Below, piece after piece: positions 34,687 through 45,221 of a stretch of 64,000 nt of DNA. The notes below the pieces were generated by a model. It did no database searches. It was not told the DNA's origin and worked only from the letters and a program-made list of their open reading frames with translations. Made by a program: the position numbers and the translations under genes. The first letter of the stretch is position 1. Every line of letters begins with the position of its first letter. Source of the stretch: Sindora glabra (taxonomy: Eukaryota; Streptophyta; Magnoliopsida; Fabales; Fabaceae); the NCBI GenBank assembly GCA_020226215.1, contig CM035235.1, positions 49,443,511 to 49,507,510 on the forward strand, read 5' to 3'.

Positions 34687-37250
34687 ATGGATTTGAATGA
34701 TCCTAATAATATGTAAAATTATTTTGATGATAATTTTTTTTTAGAAAATATAGCTTCTAATTTTTTAAATAATAATTTTACAAAAAATCCTTCAAGTACA
34801 CCCAAATTTATATTATCTTCTTTTCCTTTTCAACATTCATCTTCACAATGTACTCGTAGTCATAATAATGTAAACACTCTTGCATCCTATCCAATTTAGC
34901 AAAAAGATATAAAAATTTAAAATATGGAATCATTTTTATCTAAGAAATGTAAATGATGCAGTTAAAATATTTTACAAATATCATCTAAAAAATTATAACT
35001 ATGATAGTTATAATGATACTAATACAATGAGATGCCATTACTTTTCTAAATATGTGGATATTATAAATATTTCAAGTGAAAATTTTAACATATCTAGTCA
35101 AGATAATTGTAAGTGTGAATTATGTAAATATATTTGACATACTAAAACGCCTTTTAGTGTAACTCGTTCTCCAAAATTAAATGTCTTTCTCTGACACTTT
35201 AATCCTTAATGACATTATATGAGTAGGAATACTAGTGTGAATAAATCGAATAAAATTTTTGCACTTACATTTAACATTTAGACATCACCATATTAAATGG
35301 GCTATGTTTGTGTAACTACCTATTATATTGATGACAATTTTATTTACATAAAAGAATTATTTATTTAAAACTAATTTCACCACCACATGATGCATTTACT
35401 ATTGCTTTTTATATAATAAATACTTGTAGTAATTACATGATATTAAATAAAATATTTTCAATTACCTTTGATAATGGATCTACTAATACTAGTGCTATTA
35501 AAATTTTAATTCTATCTTTAAATCCTATTCCTACTCATATTAATGGTATGATATAAGTAGGAATATTAGTATAAATAAATCGAATAAAATTTTTATATTT
35601 ACATTTAATATTTGGATATCACAATCTCAAATGGACTATGTTTATGTAACTGCCCATTATATTGATGATAATTTTATTTTACATAAAAGAATTATTTATT
35701 TGAAACCAATTCCATCACCACATAATGCATTTACTATTGCTTTTTATATAATAAATACTTGTAGTAATTACATGATATTGAATAAAATATTTTCAATTAC
35801 CTTTGATAATGTATTTATTAATACTAGTGCTATTAAAATTTTAATTTTATCTTTAAATCCTATTCCTACTCATATTAATGGCATGATATGAGTAGGAATA
35901 CTAGTGTAAATAAATTAAATAAAATTTTTGCACTTATATTTAATATTTGGATATTATCATCTCAAATAGGTTATGTTTGTGTAACTGCCAATTATATTGA
36001 TAATAATTTTATTTTATATAAAAGAATTATTTATTTAAAACTAATTTCACCACCACATGATGTATTTACTATTGCTTTTTATATAATAAATACTTGTAAT
36101 AATTACATGATATTCAATAAAATATTTTCAATTACTTTTGATAATGCATCTACTAATACTAGTGCTATTAAAATTTTAATTCTATCTTTAAATCCTATTC
36201 TTGAATCTCAATTTTTTCATCTTAAATGTGCATGTCATATTTTAAATTTAGTTATTTAAGATGCATTAAAAATCATTTTTATATTTATACAAAATCTTAG
36301 AAGTATAGTTTTATATATCAAATCATCACCAATCAAAAAGTATGATTGGAAACAATTATGTATCCAAATGTCTAAAAAACCTAAGATGCCTCCACAAGGT
36401 ATTTGTATCAGATGAAATTCTATTTTTAAAATATTGAAATTTTGTTTAGAATATGAAGATATCATGGATACATTTTATTTAACGAAAATTCAAGTTAATC
36501 ATCACTTTAAAAATATTGAATGGGAAAGGGTACAAATTTACTTATAATTTTTACAAACATTTAATGAAGTAACTAATATTTTATCTAATTCTTATTATTC
36601 GACATCTCACTCAATACTTAGTACTTTGCTTAATTATAGTTCTACCTTTTTAAAATTTGCAAGTATTAATGAGTTTAAAATTATTATTAATGAATGTTTA
36701 TCAAAATGGAATAAATACTTTAGAAATATTCCTTGCTTATATGTTATAACCACAATTATGGATTCTAGAGTTAAATATGAAAGAGTAAAAAAATTACTAC
36801 AAAAGCATTATGAAAATATGCAATATTAATTTAATTTAGAGTCTTACATGAATGATATAAATAATTTCCTATTTGAAATATTTCAAGTATATAATAATAA
36901 ATTTAGTTCTTTGCATTCTTGCATGAGTTCTTCATCTTCTTAAAAAATGAGTATCCTATTTCGTGAAAAATATGATAACTTCTTAAATTTAACTGACGAT
37001 ATTTCCTTAATTAACAATGAATTAAGTTCTTATTTATTTATACCTATTATAGCTAATATGTTAGATTTTGCCATTTTAGAATGATGGAAAGTACAAAGGG
37101 CACAATATCCTCTACTTTCTGTTATAGCGTATGATATACTAACCTTTTTAATATCTTCAGTAGCATTAAAAAGTATATTTCCTCTTAGTGAATGAATTTT
37201 GGATCATAAGCATTTATTATCAAAATTTAAAAATGGCTATTTATTTAAAG
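34687..37250 (+). pseudogene. hAT transposase pseudogene (RICESLEEPER-like) with internal triplication
   Basis: The frame opens at ATG 34687 (MDLNDPNNM) but is full of stops. Recognisable parts are GYVCVTANYIDNNFILYKRI followed by FSITFDNASTNTSAIKIL (35890-36190), FFHLKCACHILNLVI (to 36257), the frame 36626-36829 with YSSTFLKFASINEF and MDSRVKYERVKKLL, and near 37020-37200 ELSSYLFIPIIANMLDFAIL, stop, WKVQRAQYPLLSVIAYDILT. The last is the hAT C-terminal dimerisation domain, with Trp replaced by TGA. The central segment is present three times in tandem (35222-36225). I could not find terminal inverted repeats. It is dead. Confidence 0.85.
35222..36225 (+). repeat. Three tandem copies of a 334/335-bp piece of hAT transposase
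   Basis: AGTAGGAATACTAGTGT-type starts occur at 35222, 35556 and 35891. Each copy carries the same coding piece (GYVCVTA...ILSLNPI). Copies 1 and 2 end in CCTACTCATATTAATGG and run into the next copy; only copy 3 continues into the downstream domain (GAATCTCAATTTTTTCATCT). This is duplication within a transposase gene, not three insertions. Confidence 0.9.
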
Positions 37251-40132
37251 GATTGGTTTAATGTAGAGAATAGATTTGCAAGAAGATGGATCATCATAAA
37301 GTGAAGAAGATAATTAGAAATAGTGACATATTTATATGCTTTAAATTTAATTAACAAAATATTTGTACTAATTTTATTTAATAGTAAAATTTTTCTGAAC
37401 TTGGTCTCTTAGTTTTTATCCTTTTTAATGGAGGTTTTTCATATTAAAAATTATTATGTCTTAATTTATTTATTTATTATTTTTAGTTCTATTAAACAAT
37501 AACAATAATAATAATAATTTTTAAGTGATAATAATAAAATATAATTATATTTTATAATAATAAGAGTAATTATAATAATAATAATCATAAGGAATTTTAA
37601 TCTAAAATTTTCAATACGTGATTTTAATTACAAGTCTTATTATATCTCAAATTTAAACTTAACTTACTTAAATTAAATGCATTTTTCATAAATAATTTTT
37701 TACAAGTGGTCAAATTATTTTTAGTCAATATTTTCTTCCACATATTAAAGGTAATAAAATTTTAATTTAAAATTTTAATATATTAAAAAGCTACTAATAT
37801 ATCCTAAGAAATTAAGAATAAAACTACATTAATATTTAAAAATTTTCTTACTTTATTTTTTTAAAAGAATTCATATTTAATCTCTTTAAAAATTAAAAAA
37901 GATATAATTTTATTTCAATTGTTTCAATAAATTTATCCTAATTTCAATATTCATCTTTTTAATAAAATTTTAAGTGATAATAATAATAAAATATAATTAT
38001 ATTTAATAATATATTTTAATTAATTAATAATATAAAATTAATAATAAATAAATAACTATGATGATGATGATAATAATAATAATAATAATAAAATATAATA
38101 AATTATTAGAATCTGTTTAAATCTGCTTGATAAATATCGATTTGAGATTGAGATTAAGACTAATATTGGTAAAAAAATACTAGGACTGAGACTAGCACTA
38201 GAACTGATACTAGTATTATAATAATTCAATTTGCTCCACCTGAAATTGGCTCGACATACATTTTTTGCTTGTTAAGTTCACCTAGTAAGATTAGTTCAAG
38301 TCATTTTGATAGGTTTATAAATATTCAATTAGCATCCTTTGTTTCGCAATGTGGCACTCATTCTGTGCCTATCATCCTAAGAGTACAATTAAGTATAGTA
38401 AACAAATGCATCCAAGAATCCGCTTGAAAATTATATTTCTATAAATCACATTCTTAAAGATTTATTTTTAAAAAAAATCTATGATACTGCAAATCACTTA
38501 CGTGAAAATTGAAGTTGCGAAATGCACCTTGCTGTGTATTCTAAACTCATCCATGAAATGCTAAGCCAAGCACTTGGACTAATACTAAGGGTATAATTAG
38601 GTTTGACCAGAATAGATATTGTTTAGATCTACTTTTTGAAATATTAATTTAAATTTGATTTATTAACCTATATAAAATCAAAATTTAGGAATGACTTAAA
38701 TTACTAAAAATGTTTGATATAACATGTTAACCTATTTAAAGCTTGCTTGCTAGGAATAAGCTTTCAAATCCTAACAAATTAAAGTTTCTTTTAAGACTTA
38801 AAATTATTTTATGGTCTAATTAGACCTATATATATATATATATAAATGTATGTTTAAAATATTATACATTATATATGTATAAAATTTATATATGTATGTA
38901 TATTATATTATTTACAAATATACTAATAATTAAATGTATTGACCTAATAAACCTCGAACCAAATTTACAAAAGATAGATTTAGTTTATTTATTTAAATAA
39001 ATCTGTTTATTAACCTTTACCTAATATTTTTAGATAAATAGATTAAGTTAGATTAGGTTTGATTATAAGTAAATTAAGTCATAAACTTTTAATAGCCTAC
39101 CTATCCTATTTATACTCCTATCATGTATGTATGATGGATTCACTATTGTTTACCAAGAAAATAAATAATTTTATTTATTGTTTTATGAGGCATTTGCTAA
39201 CAAATTCATAAAAAATTTAAATCTTCTCGCAATTTTTAGTGTCTTTGAACTTGTACATATAAGATGGGTCTAAGGATTGTAGGCAATGTGGGTAGCCCAC
39301 GAGTATTATGAATAGCCCACGAGGATAGGATAGGTTGGGCTTTTTATTTAAAGTTTGTATTTTTTGTAGGTTTATGTACACAAGTTTGCATCCATCGAAG
39401 CCCATGTAGGTGTGAGCTTGCCCACAAGCCTAATTTTTTCTTCTTCTTTTTTCTTACATTAAAATTTTTAGTAATCCTTTAAGTATTTAAGAATTTTTTT
39501 AATCCAACCTAATTCTTAATTTAATGTCTAATGGTTTAATATAATTTTTTTAACATTGACCAACCTATTACCCAAGAAAAAGACTAATTACCATACAATT
39601 TACAAAAAATATAGATTTTTTAATCTAACCTAATTTAATCTTCCTTGAAAGTGCTTTCCTTTTACTATATTCAAGATTTAATCAATTTATTTTTATCTAT
39701 ACACATTTAATGATTTAATCACTCCTAATAGTAAAAAAAATACGATTTACCCATAGATATCCATAAGTTTCCTTTAAGTATCTATAGGCTTGGCTAATTT
39801 TTTCGTATTTTTATGAACTTACACAAGTAAGGATGTGCAAGCCAAGCCTAACCTGGCCCATTTTGCACCTATATTTGAACCTCAAATAACAAAAAAAAAA
39901 CACTTTATTATCATTTGTATTAACATACATCAATGAAAATAATTATTTTCCAACTTTAAGCCTTCTTTTGTATTCATGTAGAGGCAACCTATAATATTGG
40001 AATATTAAAAAAATTAATCTATTAAATAGTGTGCTAGTGGTAAAGGATTTAAATGGTATATTAGAGGTCATAGATTCAAACTTTTTCACTATTAATGTAT
40101 ATTAAAATAGAGAAAATATATATGGGGAGCAA
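37251..40132. other. AT-rich DNA with trinucleotide microsatellites
   Basis: No gene is recognised. AAT-type runs occur at about 37496-37525, 37975-37990 and 38058-38092 (GATGATGATGATAATAATAA); a (TA)n run lies at 38829-38843. GCCCACGAG is repeated at 39296 and 39317 with a GGTTGGGC stretch nearby. Short open frames here lack motifs. Confidence 0.45.
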
Positions 40133-40965
40133 AACTAGTAAAATTTTTTTTCAAATGATGATATAATGTAGAAATGATATGTTGGTATAATATAAGATCA
40201 AAGAAAGATAAAATCATTAGACACAAATATTCTACATGGTAAGACCTAAGAGTAAATTGCAAGATTTTGAGTAACTCCCATGAAATTACAAATACAAATT
40301 GTTTTGTATTGTGCCCTTTGATGAATTGTTCTCAAGAAAATGCAATACTTATATAGGCCTTAAAAACTTGACAAAAGGAACCTTAAATTGATTTGGAGAA
40401 TGATTCAAAGTAAGAGATGAACACAAATTAATAATAATTCTAATTTCAATAAGAGAATAATTCAGATAGGAAATAATAATTAATTATCAATTATTAGAAT
40501 TTGGATCAAATCTTAATAATATCTGCCTTCACACAAATTCCACCATAAAAAGTACTTCAAATTTGAAATTTGAAATTATCTTCTCCAAAAACCACAAATG
40601 TCTTCAAAGCTCCACTTTCAAAGGAGTACTAGCACTTTACAAAGTGCATCAAAATTTGTTTCATTTTCTTCACAAAAAGTTTTCTAGATAAAATTACTAG
40701 ATTTATGAAATAGAATTGCTACTTACACAAAATTTGGAATTGATAAATTCCAAAACAAATTTGTGGTAAAACGTTTTTAGTCAATCTATACACAATAGCT
40801 AAACCAACTAAGATAATTTGAACAAATAGGAACCAAATTTGGAATAATCGGACTCTAATATCACTTGTTAGAAAAAATTTCTCAGATGGTGATATGATAT
40901 AGAAACAATGCATTGACACAACACAAAATCAAAGAAGGAAATCAACAAATATAGATGTTAAACTC
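40133..40965 (-). mobile_element. Small LTR remnant with initiator-Met-type primer site (TRIM-like)
   Basis: The left copy, from about 40133 (TAGTAAAATTTTTTTTCAAA, then GATGATATAATGTAGAAA), matches the right copy from 40866 (TGTTAGAAAAAATTTCTCAG, then GGTGATATGATATAGAAA). The right copy is truncated near 40960. Immediately left of it, 40850-40863 reads TGATATTAGAGTCC on the minus strand, close to the TGGTATCAGAGC primer site used by Ty1/copia and TRIM elements. The space between the copies is too small for pol. A copia deletion derivative is equally possible. Confidence 0.5.
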
Positions 40966-41548
40966 CCCACCATTCTTTCCCTTGAAGGCTTCATTTGCTT
41001 TGTTAAAGATAATTTCTTTTTTGCAGTAAGCATAAAATTTAATTTTTTTATTTGTAAAAGTAGTAATTATTATATTTCTAAAATTTCATAATTAATATTA
41101 TTGATCTCTTATTTTTATTTTTACTATAATTATTTATTTTTTATTTACATAAAATGTTAAAATAAATAAAAATTATTAAGAATGATCGTTAAATCTCTCC
41201 TTAACCATGTCAAATATATGTTTATTTTTTTGTTATATTCTTTATTTTTTCTATTTATTTCAGCGTGCACTGTTGTTATCCTCTCCAGCTTGGTGCCTGC
41301 TGACCTCAGCTGCCGAGATCACTTGCCTGCAATCCCACTTGTAAAACCGACGGCACGTTCGAGCCATGGTCATATTTTTCATTATTAAAAATACCAAGTT
41401 TTCCACAATAATTAATTTGCCAAATTACCTTCCACCCCCTCATCTACCCAATAGCCCGCCCCCTTTTTTGTACTTTTCCATTTTTCTCATCTTTATCCAC
41501 TAATCCTAAATCCCATGTAATTTCCATACCATTTTCCAGTCCTTTGTG
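40966..41548. other. Upstream region of the SAUR gene
   Basis: AT-rich to about 41260, then a distinctly more GC-rich stretch at 41265-41372 (GCCTGCTGACCTCAGCTGCC), then a CT-rich leader-like region. I see no clear auxin-response element TGTCTC. The open frame at 41182-41388 ends in this GC-richer part and shows no known motif. Confidence 0.4.
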
Positions 41549-41557
41549 TATAAATTA
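41549..41557 (+). promoter_or_regulatory. Predicted TATA box of the SAUR gene
   Basis: TATAAATTA lies about 100 bp upstream of the ATG at 41652, a normal distance allowing a leader of about 70 bp. Confidence 0.6.
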
Positions 41558-41651
41558 TTCTTCTCCTTCTTCCTAGTCTCCCACTTCTATGTTTCTCACT
41601 GAAAACTTGTCCCAGGAGAAAATACTCTTTCTTCTTGAATTTTGAAAACGA

Positions 41652-41999
41652 ATGGTGAAAAGTGGAGAAAAAATTTTCAAGGAACTTCCTTTCACACATC
41701 CTCACCATCTTCAGAGAAAGCAAGGGTTCAAAGACATACCAAAAGGGTGTTTGGCTATCAAGGTGGGTCAAGGAAAAGAGCTAGAGAGGATTGTGATACC
41801 TGTTGTGTACCTAAACCACCCACTTTTTGGTCAGCTTTTGAAGGAGGCTGAGGAAGAGTATGGTTTTGCTCACCCAGGAACCATAACAATCCCTTGTCAA
41901 GTTGAGGAGTTTAGGTATGTTCAAAGCTTGATCGATAGAGAAAAGTCCCTCCAATACCACCACAACCACAATCATCTTGTTGGCTGCTTTAGGGTTTGA
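41652..41999 (+). CDS. SAUR-family auxin-responsive protein (SAUR32-like)
   Basis: Small auxin-up RNA proteins promote cell expansion, in well-studied cases by inhibiting PP2C.D phosphatases and so raising plasma-membrane proton-pump activity. The ORF is intronless and 115 codons long, both typical. The SAUR domain covers about residues 25-97: FKDIPKGCLAIKVGQGKELE, IVIPVVYLNHPLFGQLLKEA, EEYGFAHPGTITIPC, and EEFRYVQSLID. The N-terminus is short and basic; the C-terminus is His/Asn-rich. The GQG-E and AEEEYGF wording is closest to the SAUR30-32 group. A TATA box at 41549 and a DST-like 3' element at 42076 support a functional gene. The frame is intact, unlike nearly everything else in the window. 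The frame at 41642-41851 overlapping it in another phase is a shadow. Confidence 0.95.
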   Translation: MVKSGEKIFKELPFTHPHHLQRKQGFKDIPKGCLAIKVGQGKELERIVIPVVYLNHPLFGQLLKEAEEEYGFAHPGTITIPCQVEEFRYVQSLIDREKSLQYHHNHNHLVGCFRV

Positions 42000-42075
42000 T
42001 CATAGCATGCGCAATCATATACCTCCCCAACTCAAATTCGGCCACCGGAATCGTCATAGGTGTAAAGTCGTGGTA

Positions 42076-42094
42076 GGAGTATAGATACAAGGTA
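42076..42094 (+). promoter_or_regulatory. DST-like mRNA instability element in the SAUR 3' UTR
   Basis: The sequence GGAGTATAGATACAAGGTA has the GGA ... ATAGAT ... GTA order of the downstream (DST) elements that destabilise SAUR transcripts. It lies about 77 bp after the stop, as expected, with an AATAAA at about 42123 that could be the polyadenylation signal. Confidence 0.55.
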
Positions 42095-42129
42095 TATGTT
42101 ATTGTATTAAAATATTTCTATAAATAAAA

Positions 42130-45100
42130 ATATGTAAACAACAATGTTATATAATTCGAAATTAACTTTCCAATGTAAATTAAAGACCCTCAATTAAATA
42201 AAAAAAGGTAAGATAAATTTATAAAATTTATAAAATTTAATTTAATGAATATAAAAGATTCAAAATCCAATTTTAAATCTCTTTCTTCAATGTATATAGT
42301 ATTTTTTTATATGTAAATTATTTTAGTGGAACTATTCAAAATATAAATATCAAACCCGACATATCTCGATTAAAACATAGTTTTACATAGTTATAATCAT
42401 GTTTTTAAATTTTGATCTGCAAATAATCGGTATCAACAATTTTAGTTTTTCGTAATTTTGATCGCAACAGCTGTGTTTGTTCTCATTTTCTTGCAATGAA
42501 AGCAGTTGTTGTAATTTGGAGTCATGATTATGATGAAATCTTTGGCTGGCTATGATGTAAGAACTAGACTCTTTTGAGATTGTTATATTGCTAGGTTTCT
42601 TCCTCCATAGGTAGGTGAAGATATGTAGGTGCTAACTGGAGAAGATGATAGCAAGTTTGTTGCTTGCAATTATAATATTATTTTGTATTTATGTAAGCAG
42701 CCCAAATGGACAGGAGAAGGAGAAGATAAAATAAAAATATCCTATGTATCAAAAAAGAAATTCAATGTTATGTTTTAAATTTTTTATATTTATTAGATTG
42801 AATTTTATAAATTTATTATATTATTTTATAGTTAATTACAGTATTTTATTTACATTTAAAAATTAATTTCATATTTTATCTTTAATGCATATAATATTGT
42901 TTAAAATAAAAAATGGGTCCTCGCTCTTTGATTTTTCAGCTCGTTTGTTCTGATTCGATCGGAAGGATGAATCTAATGGTATTGGCGTTATCGATGTTGG
43001 AAGCATAACAAAGGACATGTTTTATTGAGGGCCAACTTGCTGCAAAAGACAAAACTGCTTTGCTTTTGGTTCAAGGTTTCCTTCACATTAATATGATAGA
43101 TTTTGGGCCCCCAAATGATATTATCTTTTTATAATCCTTTACTTGTATCCATAGAAAATGTAAAGAAAGACGACGACGACAACAAAATATCCGGGTTGAA
43201 AATGAAAGTTTTTCTTATTTGGATGTGAAAAACAATTAATAAGAAGAAAGAGAAATGGATAAAAGGAAATGAAAAGGAGAAAAATACTCTTTTTAACGTT
43301 GAAGCAACTGGAATTTGCTCCCCTTTGTCATAGAAACTTAGAAATCAAACTTCTAAAAGTTAGAATTAATATTAATTATTCGTTTAATTTACTATTTAAT
43401 AAAATTATATTAAATAAAGTTTTTAAACAAGAATTATCACAATATTATAATATGATGATTTATTACATTATTTTCTTCACCTAATTTTGATGTTATATAA
43501 TGCGTAGAAATTAAATAAGAAATATATAATTTAAATTAAATACTTGAATAAGGAATACAAAATTATGTGCAAAAAATGACATAGTAAAATAATATACAAT
43601 AATGTTTTAATTCTTGTTCAAAAAGTTAGTGAAAAAAATTATGTAATTTAATAAAATAGTTAATTAAGTAAATGATGGATGCTAATTTCAATTTTTTTAT
43701 AATTTAAGAGTTTTATTTTTAAATTTTCAAAATTAGTGGGATAGAATCCAACTATCCCACAATGGAATGGATTATTTTACATTTTTGCATAATAAAAAAA
43801 GTGTCATGGAATTTACCATTTTATTTTGAGTAAATTACTTTGAATTCCTTTGAAACTTAATTCAATTAAATCTAATATCCATCATTTTTCAAAATTATAT
43901 ATTTCCACACTTCCACCATCATGGAATTTAACAACATTAACCTTTAAATTTTAGTTCTTTCCTTGATGTTATCTATCAAAACTGGAAGACCATTTTCCTA
44001 TATTATTATATAAAAATATTATATTTATTAAAAAAAGAAATAAAACAATCTCTTAATTTTTTTAATATTTGTATTACTTTTTTTATAAAAAATATAAAAA
44101 ATTTATCTTCTAGTCATAAAAGATGATATCAGAGAAGAATTTATAGTTAAAAAATTAATATTATTACATTATTAATAATGGAAGTGTCATAAGGGGTAAA
44201 GGTATATAATTCCAAAAAATAAAAAATATTAGGTGTAATTAAGTCAAATAAAGTGAACTTAATTTGCTCTTTTATTTCTCTCTACTTCCGCAAGGTTGGA
44301 GAAAAAAAATGAAAAAAGAGTTTGGCATTTTGTTTCAAAACATACCCGTTTTCAATTAACTTTTATATATGTATATTCATTCACTATATACTAATTGTGG
44401 AGTTGTCAATCTTTGATATGAGATTTTCTTTATTTTTAAAATTTTTTTAGCGTAAATAGAACCCTCTTATTTTTCTCTCATAAGATTTTTTTTCCTGTTA
44501 TTCTTCACATCATGTATTTATATTTTCCTTCACCACCAAACATTGGATGGCGATTGACGTTAATAAGTCTTGTCATAAACTACTTTTATCAAATAACACT
44601 ATCATCATATTTTTGACTTAATAAATAAATTAATTTATAATTTATTAATTTAATTAATGGGTTGAAAATTAATTTTTACAAGTATTCACCACTTAAAAAT
44701 GATAAATGATGTTGGTTATGAATCAATGTATATACAAATGACATTACAAATTAGACAATTTAATGTCAGTTCTTGAATCGATATGGCAAAATTTAATATC
44801 ATTGATTTTAATATAAGAAAGCTAACTTGTTAAGTACTTGAAAAATGTTGAATTCATTGATATGAGACATTAGTTTTATAATCTATATGGAAAACAAGTT
44901 ATAATGTCAGTTTTTTTTTTAATAATAAAAGTAGTTAAACTATTATATATATACATGTGAAAATTAAGAATCAAATTTTGAATATAGTTAAAGATACAAA
45001 GCCTCTAAGAGACATCAAATATTACTTGAGTCAAAGGAGGCTATGATGTTGATTTTTTGTTTAATAACTAACATAATTATTTATAAAAGACATTGATTCT

Positions 45101-45221
45101 CCAACTACTATTGAAAATTGATATCCTTTTCTATTAGACACTTGACATAGTATATCAATTTAAATTAAATAACCAATATTTAATGTTCATTCTATCACAT
45201 TGTTTCATCTAAATAATTGAT
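42130..45221. other. Intergenic DNA downstream of the SAUR gene
   Basis: No gene is recognised. At 42930-43100 base composition is more balanced (TTCGATCGGAAGGATGAATC) without a readable frame. The open frame at 43269-43484 has no motif. A dispersed repeat lies at 44921-45036. The rest is AT-rich. Confidence 0.45.
44921..45036. repeat. Dispersed repeat shared with 21331-21450
   Basis: This is the diverged second copy of the repeat at 21331-21450, same orientation, covering AATAATAAAAGTAGTTAAAC through ATTACTTGAGTC. The family is unknown. Confidence 0.5.

Noticed and set aside
38100..38240. GATTGAGATTAAGAC-type words also present near 30775-30900, considered as ends of one hAT element
   Set aside because: The shared words are short and AT-rich, and no inverted repeat or target duplication could be matched.
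41182..41388. 68-codon frame upstream of the SAUR gene
   Set aside because: It has a hydrophobic start that could mimic a signal peptide, but no motif, and it runs into promoter-like DNA. Not supported.
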